The position numbers and the translations under genes were made by a program. Of a stretch of DNA of 32,859 bases, positions 26,221-32,859 are shown in pieces; the first letter of the stretch is position 1, and every line of letters begins with the position of its first letter. The notes under the pieces were generated by a model. That model made no database searches. It worked only from the letters and a program-made list of their open reading frames with translations, and had not been told where the DNA came from. Location: positions 1 through 32,859 of the forward strand of contig PLRJ01000057.1 in NCBI GenBank assembly GCA_003163855.1, given 5' to 3'. This DNA is from Bryobacterales bacterium (GTDB lineage: Bacteria; Acidobacteriota; Terriglobia; Bryobacterales; Bryobacteraceae).

Positions 26221-27923
26221 TGCGGCGTAAGCTTGGTTTTCAAATGCGCGACGACATCGGTTAACGCAACGTCGCTGGATGCGCGCGTTTTGCGTTCGAT
26301 GAACTCCACCAGGCCGCTCGACAGTTTCTTGCCGATGGTTATGCGATAAGGAATGCCAACCAGATCAGCATCTTTGAATTTCACGCCAGGCCGCTCATCG
26401 CGGTCGTCGAGAATGGCATCGATACCGGCGGCTTTACAGGAATCATAAAGCTGCAGAGCGGCGGCCTTCTGCGCGGCGTCGCCAAAATTGACGGGCGTGA
26501 TGACAACCGTAAAAGGAGCAATCGCCGCAGGCAGAAACATGCCGTCTTTATCGTTATAAAGTTCAATGGCGCAGGTAAGAATGCGCTCAATACCGATGCC
26601 GTAAGAACCCATAATGGGCGTGAACTCTTTGCCGTCTTCGCCCAAAACGCGCAGGCCCATGGACTCGGAGTATTTATAGCCAAGCTTGAAGATGTGTCCG
26701 ATCTCGATGGCTTTGGCGATATCGAGCGCAGCACCGCAGGTGGCGCAGGTGTCGCCCGCGGTGGATTGGCGGAGATCGAAATATTCGGGAGTGAAGTCTT
26801 TGCCGGGCGTCACGTTGCGCAGATGGTAGTCGTTCTTGTTGGCGCCGGCGATCATGTTCTTACGGCCTTCGAGCGCGAGATCGGCCAGGACGCGCATGTT
26901 CTTGACACCAACGGGACCAAGTGAACCGGCGCTGGCGCCCAGCCAGTCTACGATTTCGGCAGGATGGGCAGGCCGCAGATCCTTGACTTTCAGAATGCCG
27001 TTGAGCTTGGTTTCGCTGAGTTGATGATCTCCGCGGACCATGATGAGGACGGGCTTGCCATCGGCCGCCATCACCAGGCTCTTCATCTGCGAGGTTTCCG
27101 GCAGCTTGGTGAAGGTGGAAAGGTCGGCGATGGTTTTGAGGTTGGGCGTGTGGAACTCTTCAGGCGTGAAATCGCCTTCGGGATCGGCCAGCGCCGCGGG
27201 TACAGGCGAGGAGACAGCTTTTTCCAGATTGGCCGCATAGCCGCAGGAGTGGCAGAAAACAACGAAGTCCTCGCCAGCGTTCGACTTCACCATGAATTCG
27301 TTGGACTGGCTGCCGCCCATGGCGCCGGAATCGGCCTCAACGACGACGTATTCCAGACCGCAGCGATCGAAAATAGCGCGATATGCTTTGTCGTGTTTCT
27401 TGTAAGCGACGTCAAGACCGGCGGCGTCGATATCGAACGTGTAGGCGTCTTTCATGATGAACTGGCGCACGCGCAGCAGGCCCGATTTGGGCCGCGGCTC
27501 ATCACGGAATTTGGTTTGAATCTGGTACCAGATCTGCGGCAGTTGCTTATAGCTGCGCAGTTCGCCGCGCGCGATGGAGGTCATAACCTCTTCGTGTGTC
27601 ATGGCCAGGCAGAGATCGCGTTGAAAGCGATCTTTCAGGCGGAACATGTTGTCGCCCATGACTTCCCAGCGGCCTGATTCCTGCCAGACTTCGGCCGGAT
27701 TCAAGGCGGGCAGCAGCATTTCCTGTCCGCCAATGGCGTTCATTTCTTCGCGCACAATCTGTTGAATTTTCAGCAGCGAGCGCTGGGCCAGCAGCAGATA
27801 GCTATAGACGCCGGCGGCGAGCTGGCGTATGTAGCCAGCGCGTAAAAGCAGTTGATGACTGATGACTTCGGCCTCAGTAGGAGGTTCGCGAAGTGTGGGG
27901 ATGAAAAGGGTGCTCCAGCGCAT
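26217..27923 (-). CDS. proS: Prolyl-tRNA synthetase
   Basis: A class II synthetase that charges tRNA-Pro. The 568-residue bacterial-type enzyme opens with [13 protein letters not shown] and has motif 1 region [53 protein letters not shown] around motif 2, an editing insertion domain in the middle, and motif 3 [10 protein letters not shown]. The C-terminal anticodon-binding domain includes [23 protein letters not shown]. It heads the proS-pepN-VOC operon and is divergent from glyA over about 60 bp. Confidence 0.97.
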   Translation of the reverse strand: MRWSTLFIPTLREPPTEAEVISHQLLLRAGYIRQLAAGVYSYLLLAQRSLLKIQQIVREEMNAIGGQEMLLPALNPAEVWQESGRWEVMGDNMFRLKDRFQRDLCLAMTHEEVMTSIARGELRSYKQLPQIWYQIQTKFRDEPRPKSGLLRVRQFIMKDAYTFDIDAAGLDVAYKKHDKAYRAIFDRCGLEYVVVEADSGAMGGSQSNEFMVKSNAGEDFVVFCHSCGYAANLEKAVSSPVPAALADPEGDFTPEEFHTPNLKTIADLSTFTKLPETSQMKSLVMAADGKPVLIMVRGDHQLSETKLNGILKVKDLRPAHPAEIVDWLGASAGSLGPVGVKNMRVLADLALEGRKNMIAGANKNDYHLRNVTPGKDFTPEYFDLRQSTAGDTCATCGAALDIAKAIEIGHIFKLGYKYSESMGLRVLGEDGKEFTPIMGSYGIGIERILTCAIELYNDKDGMFLPAAIAPFTVVITPVNFGDAAQKAAALQLYDSCKAAGIDAILDDRDERPGVKFKDADLVGIPYRITIGKKLSSGLVEFIERKTRASSDVALTDVVAHLKTKLTPQ

Positions 27924-27971
27924 TCGGTTTGTAAGCCAATTATCGCCGACCGCGCTTTGTTACAGGTCTCC

Positions 27972-27977
27972 TACAAT
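27972..27977 (+). promoter_or_regulatory. -10-like hexamer TACAAT upstream of glyA
   Basis: TACAAT ends 7 nt before the glyA ATG (27985), consistent with a leaderless transcript. The -35 element is not obvious. The region is only 61 bp and must also hold the divergent proS promoter. Confidence 0.35.
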
Positions 27978-27984
27978 AAAGGTC

Positions 27985-29256
27985 ATGCAAACCACCGAGC
28001 AGCGAACGATGGAATTGAGCCTGGCGGAGGCCGATCCTGAAATTTACGAAGCAATCAAAAGCGAGGTGAAGCGGCAGGGTACGCGCCTTGAACTGATTGC
28101 CAGCGAGAACTTCACGTCGGAAGCCGTGCTGGAAGCCACCGGCAGCGTGTTCACCAATAAGTACGCCGAGGGTTATCCCGGCAAACGCTATTACGGCGGA
28201 TGTGAGTTTGCCGACGTGGTGGAGACGCTGGCGCGCGAGCGCGGCAAGAAGTTGTTCAACGCCGAATACATCAATGTGCAGCCGCATTCCGGATCGCAGG
28301 CCAATGTGGCGGCGTATTCAGCCGTATTGCAGCCGGGCGACACCATTCTGGGAATGAACCTGGCGCATGGCGGCCACTTAACGCATGGGCATCCGTTGAA
28401 CTTTTCGGGCAAGTTGTACAAGGTTGTGGCGTATGGCGTGAAGCGGGATGACGAACTGATCGACTATGAGGAACTGGCGCGGCTGGCCGATGAACATAAG
28501 CCGAAGATGATTATCGCCGGGGCCAGCGCTTATTCGCGCGTTATCGATTTTGCGCGTTTTCGTGAGATTGCGGATGCGGTTGGCGCTATTTTCCTGGTGG
28601 ATATGGCGCATTATTCGGGGCTGATCGCGGGCGGCGTTTATCCGAACCCATGCGAGCATGCCGATATTGTGACTTCGACGACGCATAAGACGCTGCGTGG
28701 GCCACGATCGGGCGTGATTCTGGCGAAAGAGAAGTTCGGGAAAGAAATTGACAAGGCGGTGTTCCCAGGAGCGCAGGGTGGGCCGCTGGTACATGTGATT
28801 GCGGCCAAAGCAGTGAGCTTTCTGGAGGCGCTGAGCGATGAGTTTAAGAGTTATCAGAAGCAGGTGCTGGCGAATGCGCGCGCCCTGGCGGCGTCGTTGA
28901 TGGACGAAGGGTACCGGGTGGTGAGCGGCGGTACGGATTCGCACATGATGCTGATTGATGTGTTTGCCAAAGGCGTGAAGGGGAAGGAAGCGGAGAAGGC
29001 TTTGGATGAGGCGTTTATTACGGCGAATAAGAATGCGATTCCGTTCGATACGAATCCGCCGTTAAACCCGAGCGGGATCAGGTTAGGGAGTCCGGCGGTG
29101 ACTACGCGCGGGTTTGGCGAGACGGAGATGAGAGAAGTGGGGCGTTTGATTGCGCAGGTTTTGAATGATGTGAAATCGCCGGAGACGTTGGAGAAGGTGC
29201 GCGAGGGCGTGGCGGCGTTGACGAAGAAGCATCCGCTTTATGCTTGGAAGAATTAG
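27985..29256 (+). CDS. glyA: Serine hydroxymethyltransferase
   Basis: A PLP enzyme that interconverts serine and glycine while charging tetrahydrofolate with a one-carbon unit. The 424-residue product has [36 protein letters not shown], the PLP lysine Lys235 in [13 protein letters not shown], and [14 protein letters not shown]. The ATG at 27985 is chosen; an upstream frame to 27862 would overlap proS and lacks homology. An alternative ATG lies at 28009. The last ~97 bp of the gene and 22 bp beyond it are repeated about 970 bp downstream. Confidence 0.96.
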   Translation: MQTTEQRTMELSLAEADPEIYEAIKSEVKRQGTRLELIASENFTSEAVLEATGSVFTNKYAEGYPGKRYYGGCEFADVVETLARERGKKLFNAEYINVQPHSGSQANVAAYSAVLQPGDTILGMNLAHGGHLTHGHPLNFSGKLYKVVAYGVKRDDELIDYEELARLADEHKPKMIIAGASAYSRVIDFARFREIADAVGAIFLVDMAHYSGLIAGGVYPNPCEHADIVTSTTHKTLRGPRSGVILAKEKFGKEIDKAVFPGAQGGPLVHVIAAKAVSFLEALSDEFKSYQKQVLANARALAASLMDEGYRVVSGGTDSHMMLIDVFAKGVKGKEAEKALDEAFITANKNAIPFDTNPPLNPSGIRLGSPAVTTRGFGETEMREVGRLIAQVLNDVKSPETLEKVREGVAALTKKHPLYAWKN

Positions 29257-29278
29257 TTAACCTCCCGGCATTGGGAAA
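29160..29278 (+). repeat. glyA 3'-end direct repeat, copy 1
   Basis: This stretch covers the last codons of intact glyA, its stop and 22 bp beyond. It matches 30128-30247 with about ten differences, including one base of insertion. It may be an attachment-type junction. Confidence 0.85.
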
Positions 29279-30127
29279 AACGCGGCAAACATCTCCGATG
29301 GGCGTGCTACGGCAAAGCGAGATCTAAACCACATTCCTTTCGTCAAGGCTGCTTTTTCGAGGGTTACGAACGAGTACTAGGCAGCGCTACTAAGCAAAGT
29401 ACGGTTACTGGCCTTTTGCGGGCACTGAAATCAAGGGCGATTCAGAGTGGCAATCTTAAAATGCCTTATCGTTACGCGGAAACTGCCAGCCAAAGCCTCA
29501 ATTATCGAACCCAAATACTACCCTGACCCTATGAAACTCGCCAAGGCTTTGGAGAACATCAAGCGTTTCAAAATAGCTCGGACCAAGAAGCTCGCGATAA
29601 GTTTGGTGGATGCCCTCTCCTTCATCCGCAAGCGCAGCATGATCAATACCCTTGCGAACGCGGCGATTCCAAAACACTGTCTCGTAGTCGAAGCTGAGTA
29701 ACTCTGAGAGGAGCAGCCAAGAACATGACTCCAGACCGACAAGATCATCAATGTCGTTGGCGAAACATCCTCCAACCTTGTCACAGTCATCAGGGAGGCC
29801 TCGAGGCCTAGCCAGAGGTACACAGCAGGCATAGTTCCGAACACCCGCAAGGAATCCAAACAAGCCGTAGTCCGAATTTCGAAAGGGAGCCGAGAAGGGC
29901 CCTTGTTTGCCAATTTGCTTCTCGAAACTGTCAGGCGGAAAGCAATTGAATATCGCCCTCCACCGCTCAGTTTCGGAGCTATAAGTCTCGACCCAACTAA
30001 AGATGCTGGTGCCCATTTGGCGCGTTCCTACTTCAAGCTAACAGGACACAAAGCTAGACAACTTGATCTACATTCTCGCGCGATATTTAATGAAGTTTCG
30101 CGGGCCGAAGGACCATACCATAACTCC
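29279..30127. other. 849-bp insert between glyA 3'-end repeats
   Basis: The insert carries one recognisable gene on the minus strand (29498-30016). The 219 bp between the repeat and that gene (29279-29497) show no gene, RNA or repeat that I can recognise. No integrase or transposase is present, so if it moved it did so with outside help or is a remnant. Confidence 0.6.
29498..30016 (-). CDS. Conserved hypothetical protein with LFxxLAGVRN / PRGLPDD motifs
   Basis: The 172-residue product resembles a family of uncharacterised proteins found in phages and accessory DNA. These begin with a short sheet-forming N-terminus (MGTSIFSWVETY), then an aromatic stretch YGLFGFLAGVRNYA, a PLARPRGLPDD motif, and a SCSWLLLSELLSFDY segment. 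All are visible here in the right order. The function of the family is not known to me. ATG 30016 has AGGAA about 10 nt upstream. It is the only clear gene between the glyA 3'-end repeats. A plus-strand frame over the same bases (29447-29701) is judged a shadow. Confidence 0.72.
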   Translation of the reverse strand: MGTSIFSWVETYSSETERWRAIFNCFPPDSFEKQIGKQGPFSAPFRNSDYGLFGFLAGVRNYACCVPLARPRGLPDDCDKVGGCFANDIDDLVGLESCSWLLLSELLSFDYETVFWNRRVRKGIDHAALADEGEGIHQTYRELLGPSYFETLDVLQSLGEFHRVRVVFGFDN

Positions 30128-30247
30128 TTTGAATGATGTAGGAATCGCCGGAGACGTTGGAGAAGGTTCGTGAGGGCGAGGCGGCGTTGACGAAGAAGCA
30201 CCCGCTTTATGCGTGGAAAACTTAGTTAACCTCCCGACATTGGGAAA
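30128..30247 (+). repeat. glyA 3'-end direct repeat, copy 2 (gene fragment)
   Basis: It encodes [11 protein letters not shown], then [15 protein letters not shown] and a stop at 30223-30225: the last 27-28 codons of a glyA. One inserted base near its left edge and the absence of the rest of the gene make it non-functional. The 22 bp after the stop also match the native flank with one mismatch. Of seven codon differences from copy 1, five are synonymous. Confidence 0.88.
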
Positions 30248-30382
30248 GGCTCGCGTAGCTACCTTGACGCCGCGAACACCAAATGTACGTGTGATAGGTC
30301 CGGGTGAAAAGTGGAGTTCCACAAACGTGGTGTCTTGGGACTCGACAAGAACCAGAGTTGATCTTGTTTGTGGTTCCTCCAA
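30248..30382 (-). pseudogene. Possible truncated reading frame abutting the glyA fragment
   Basis: On the minus strand, directly after the stop of the 30383-30751 gene, a TTG-started frame encodes a protein-like string (STLVLVESQDTTFVELHF, SPGPITRTFGVRGVK). It then runs into the antisense of the glyA fragment. A GGAGG sequence is present but no good start follows. It may be a gene cut by the insertion event, or chance. Confidence 0.25.
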
Positions 30383-30751
30383 CTAATCGAAGCTGCGCAT
30401 TGCTTGAAAGATATCGTGCAACTCGCCTTGTTTCACGTCGTTTAGGAGCACTCGCGCCCCACCCCTTACGTAGTAAAGCTCAAGCTCGCCATTGTCTGGC
30501 TCATTCTCGATTTCTCTGACACCATCAAGTACGCAGAGGACACCAAAGAGGACAGCCTCAGCCACGTCATCCAGTGCCTCGATCAGCATTACCTGATCGG
30601 CCTGCGTAAGTTGCAAGAACCACTTGGACAGCCGCTTCAGCCGTTGGCTTGGTGAGCGACCGGGAGGATTTTGGTACGACGCAATTGCTTGAGAACCAGA
30701 TAGGTCGCTGCATGCCACTTTTAGTGCCCGCACAAATTCTTCGCTGTTCAT
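30383..30751 (-). CDS. Hypothetical protein
   Basis: The product from ATG 30751 is 122 residues (MNSEEFVRALKVACSDL...). It is acidic and mostly helical up to about residue 85, with LKRLSKWFLQLTQADQVMLIEAL and AVLFGVLCVLDGVREIE. A short sheet-like C-terminus, ELELYYVRGGARVLLND, ends LHDIFQAM. This order looks like a genuine small globular protein of accessory DNA, perhaps an immunity-type protein, but I do not recognise the family. A longer frame to 30835 lacks support. No strong ribosome binding site is visible. It is divergent from the Uma2 gene. Confidence 0.6.
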   Translation of the reverse strand: MNSEEFVRALKVACSDLSGSQAIASYQNPPGRSPSQRLKRLSKWFLQLTQADQVMLIEALDDVAEAVLFGVLCVLDGVREIENEPDNGELELYYVRGGARVLLNDVKQGELHDIFQAMRSFD

Positions 30752-31000
30752 AAACGCTGATCGTCGCACATGACACGACCAACAAACGATCCCCCGGTGT
30801 CGTCGTCCCGCGAAAAGGCTAGTTGTTGCGGCCAATTCCCGCCCGATAAATCACCCCTTCCAGCATCCCGTACGTCTGGCCCAAACGAACCGGCAGAGCT
30901 GCCCCTCGGGCCGGAATGGTGCAAGAAACAGCACGAAGAAGCCGGGCTAGCGCATGCAAGCGACAAGGATTCCGCGCTCGGTTTTACGCTTGAACCACTC

Positions 31001-31006
31001 TATAAT
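31001..31006 (+). promoter_or_regulatory. -10 consensus TATAAT upstream of uma2-like gene
   Basis: A perfect TATAAT ends 9 nt before the ATG at 31016, with no Shine-Dalgarno sequence between. This argues for the short start (31016) and a leader of only a few nucleotides. The -35 region is weak. Confidence 0.5.
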
Positions 31007-31015
31007 TGGGTTGCG

Positions 31016-31567
31016 ATGGCATCTGTACCTTCCGCGCCTCCAATCACGATTGAGCAGTACCTTTCTTTCGAGTCGCCTAACGGTTACCGCGACGAATTGA
31101 TAAACGGGAGGATCATCGTGTCGCCGGAACCCAAAGCGCTTCACTTTGACGTTTCTGAAAATGTCTTCGAACTATTGAAGGGCGCTTGCAATAAGGAACT
31201 GCACAAGGTGGCCCAACGGATGAACTTGTGCTTCCCGGACGTTAACAGTATGCCGAGCCCGGATGTCTTCGTCATAAACCTGGCGGAGTGGCAGCGGGTT
31301 CGCACCGAAGAAGTCTATCCAGATGGTTCAAAAGTGCTGCTTGCGGTGGAAGTGATCTCCCCCAGTAACCGGCCAAATCCATTGCGTGAGAAGGTGGCCA
31401 TCTACGTGGGGCATGGGATTGAGACTTGGGTAGTCGAGCCTAAAAAACAGGAAGTGAAAGTACATCGGCGCGGCGAGCCTCTTATCGAGGCTAGCTTGTC
31501 TCTCCAATCTGTTTTGCAATGGAACGGCAAATCCGTGCCTCTATCCGCAATCTTCCAGTTGCCCTAA
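31016..31567 (+). CDS. Uma2-family PD-(D/E)XK endonuclease-like protein
   Basis: The 183-residue product from ATG 31016 has the Uma2 layout: ITIEQYLSFESPNGYRDELINGRI at the start, PSPDVFVI with Asp83, LLAVEVISPSNR with Glu112, REKVAIYVGHGIETWVVEP with Lys126, and a closing beta-rich part. The D-ExV-K arrangement fits a nuclease fold. Members are abundant in cyanobacteria and Acidobacteriota; cellular role is unsettled. An upstream in-frame extension to 30770 is low-complexity and contains the likely promoter, so it is rejected. Confidence 0.9.
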   Translation: MASVPSAPPITIEQYLSFESPNGYRDELINGRIIVSPEPKALHFDVSENVFELLKGACNKELHKVAQRMNLCFPDVNSMPSPDVFVINLAEWQRVRTEEVYPDGSKVLLAVEVISPSNRPNPLREKVAIYVGHGIETWVVEPKKQEVKVHRRGEPLIEASLSLQSVLQWNGKSVPLSAIFQLP

Positions 31568-31683
31568 GTCCGTTGAATCCCTGACCTCCCCATAACTCAT
31601 ATGAGCGTGCCGGATGCTGAAGGCACTCACGATGTACACTCAATGGTGACTTTCGGCGCCAGTTTTGCGCAGCAAGCGGCGAT

Positions 31684-32240
31684 ATGGGTTTGCAATTTCG
31701 AATTTGGGCGCTCGCAGCAGCGTTAGCCCTGCTGGCAAAGGCAGAGGGACCAATCTATGTCGTTCGCACAAGTGCGATGGAACCCACCTTTCTCGCAGGA
31801 GACCGGGTGTTTGCGCCCGGCGGCGAGCCAATCACCCAGATCAAGCGTGGCGACGTGATTGCCTTTCACTTTCCACCTGACCCAGAAGTCGTTCTCATCA
31901 AAAGGCTCATTGGAATGCCGGGTGATCGTATCCAGATCAGCAATGGGGCTTTGCGGGTGAACGCGCGAACGATATCCGAGCCTTATGTGCAACACTCCGC
32001 TGGCCGAGATGTGTCTCCATTCTTCAGCAATTTTCCAAGTGATGCGGATAAAGAGAGTTCTATTATTCCAAGCGGAAGGGACATGCTGCAACGAGCGGTC
32101 AAAGCGGCGAATTGGTGGTACCCGATGGCGCCTATTTCGTCTTAGGTGACAATCGAGATTATTCGTACGATAGCCGCTCCTGGGGAACGGTCAATGCTTC
32201 GCAAATCATCGGTTTGGTCCGCCATTCGCTTCCCTATTAG
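31684..32240 (+). pseudogene. Frameshifted signal peptidase I-like (S26) gene
   Basis: The first frame (ATG 31684 to stop 32145) encodes a short hydrophobic N-terminus, SAMEPTFLAGDRV (box B), LIKRLIGMPGDRI with the general-base Lys73 (box D) and NFPSDADK. The signature GDNRDYSYDSRSWG (box E) appears only in the next frame, which runs to the TAG at 32238-32240. The switch lies at about 32090-32110 and equals loss of one base. The residue directly before the box-B Met, normally the catalytic Ser, is Ala31. The original enzyme was therefore probably not a normal peptidase, or the change is part of decay. An assembly error could cause the frameshift but not both features. Confidence 0.85.
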
Positions 32241-32247
32241 TTGCCTG

Positions 32248-32670
32248 CTAACCGGCGCCAGCGTGCCTGACTCACAAGCCGCCATTCCGCTCATGCAGAT
32301 GAGCGCCGAATGAGTGCGCTGGAAGGGCGATGTCATGGTTTCCGGTCTACCGGTTGGAGTTTGCTGCGCAAACATGGACTCCGCTTACTACGCCAAGGCG
32401 ATCCGCGAACAGAGCAAAAAACTGGGTCATGAAACTCTGGTCAAGCCACCCAAACGCCGCTGCAAAAACCAGGAGGCTCCGACGCCCTTCACTGACGAGC
32501 AGAAACAGCGTTTTAAGAAACGCACCATCGTCGAGCAACTAAGCGGGCGCCTAAAAGACGAGTTCGGCGGTCGCATCATTTACTTGAAGGGCGCTGCCAA
32601 AATCATGACCCATCGGATGTTTGGCGTGGTGGCGCTGACCGTCGATCAGTTACTCCGTCTCGCACCGTAA
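32248..32670 (+). pseudogene. Truncated DDE transposase (IS4/IS5-like) remnant
   Basis: One frame encodes LTGASVPDSQAAIPLMQMSAE, then an in-frame TGA (32311-32313), then a C-terminal part to 32670. That part has MDSAYYAKAIREQSKKLGH with the DDE-type Asp, TIVEQLSGRLKDEFGG with the catalytic-type Glu, and KIMTHRMFGVVALTVDQLLRL. This is the C-terminal third of a cut-and-paste transposase. The N-terminal catalytic half is missing, and the homologous part begins within a few bases of the signal peptidase stop. It is therefore inactive. The exact IS family is not certain. Confidence 0.82.
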
Positions 32671-32859
32671 ACCAACCCACGCCTAGCTATTAGCAGCCAC
32701 CTTAAAGCCAGAGGTTGAGCCCAAAAGCTGGAAATCAGAGATCCGCTACCCAAAAGTCGAGAAAAATCCCAATAAAAACGCATGTTCCGGAATTTAGATA
32801 TAGCTTGTCAAGCCCCTTTGGGGCCCGTTTTGCAAAACGGTGAACTAAACCGCTTCGCG
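32671..32859. other. Region after the transposase with two adjacent palindromes
   Basis: No gene is seen. GCCCC-TTT-GGGGC (32812-32824) lies directly next to the perfect 16-bp palindrome CCGTTTTGCAAAACGG (32825-32840). They may belong to the right end of the insertion sequence or form a terminator. Confidence 0.5.

Noticed and set aside
26964..27677. 237-aa plus-strand frame antisense to proS
   Set aside because: proS is unambiguous on the other strand and the shadow has no domain.
29447..29701. 84-aa plus-strand frame in the glyA insert
   Set aside because: Antisense to the 29498-30016 gene, which carries recognisable family motifs.
30770..31015. N-terminal extension of the Uma2 gene
   Set aside because: The region is low complexity, contains a TATAAT promoter element and does not match the family start.

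Overview
The window looks like a chromosomal segment of a moderately GC-rich Gram-negative bacterium, most likely an Acidobacteriota member of the Solibacter/Bryobacter type. This is an inference from three things: housekeeping genes of diderm type, large secreted Ig/TIG and Asp-box propeller proteins with outer-membrane OmpA-like proteins, and an accessory set of Uma2, DUF1016 (YhcG) and transposase remnants. No rRNA, tRNA or CRISPR array was seen.

Layout. 1-7.1 kb is mostly housekeeping: a membrane-tethered LuxR-type regulator divergent from recG; rsmD overlapping recG; convergent to them an aroK-glycerate 2-kinase pair; then a Lon N-terminal-domain protein overlapping a HAD hydrolase; and a convergent WecG/TagA/CpsF glycosyltransferase. 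7.4-13.6 kb is a minus-strand cell-surface block: an Asp-box (BNR) propeller protein followed by two paralogous OmpA-like proteins (barrel, two Ig-like domains, OmpA C-terminus), closed by a strong terminator. 13.8-16.8 kb holds a long TIG/propeller putative lipoprotein with an internal duplication. 17.0-21.7 kb carries rpsT, a gamma-glutamyltransferase, a sugar phosphate isomerase-like protein, asnS and a small membrane protein. 21.7-27.9 kb on the minus strand holds a DUF1016 nuclease-like gene and a tight proS-pepN-VOC operon with 4-bp overlaps. glyA is divergent from proS.

29.2-32.9 kb is accessory DNA. The last ~119 bp of glyA and its 3' flank recur about 970 bp downstream at roughly 90% identity, bracketing an 849-bp insert with one gene of unknown function. 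Five of the seven codon differences between the copies are synonymous, which fits two glyA alleles brought together by site-specific or homologous insertion better than neutral decay of a local duplicate. Beyond it lie a hypothetical gene, a Uma2 nuclease-like gene, a frameshifted signal peptidase I-like gene whose catalytic serine position is alanine, and a broken DDE transposase that starts right after the signal peptidase remnant.

Several start codons (recG, the Lon-domain gene, ggt, glyA, uma2) have a -10-like hexamer 6-9 nt upstream and no clear Shine-Dalgarno sequence, suggesting leaderless transcripts. The best candidate for something undescribed is the glyA-3'-end mini-island.
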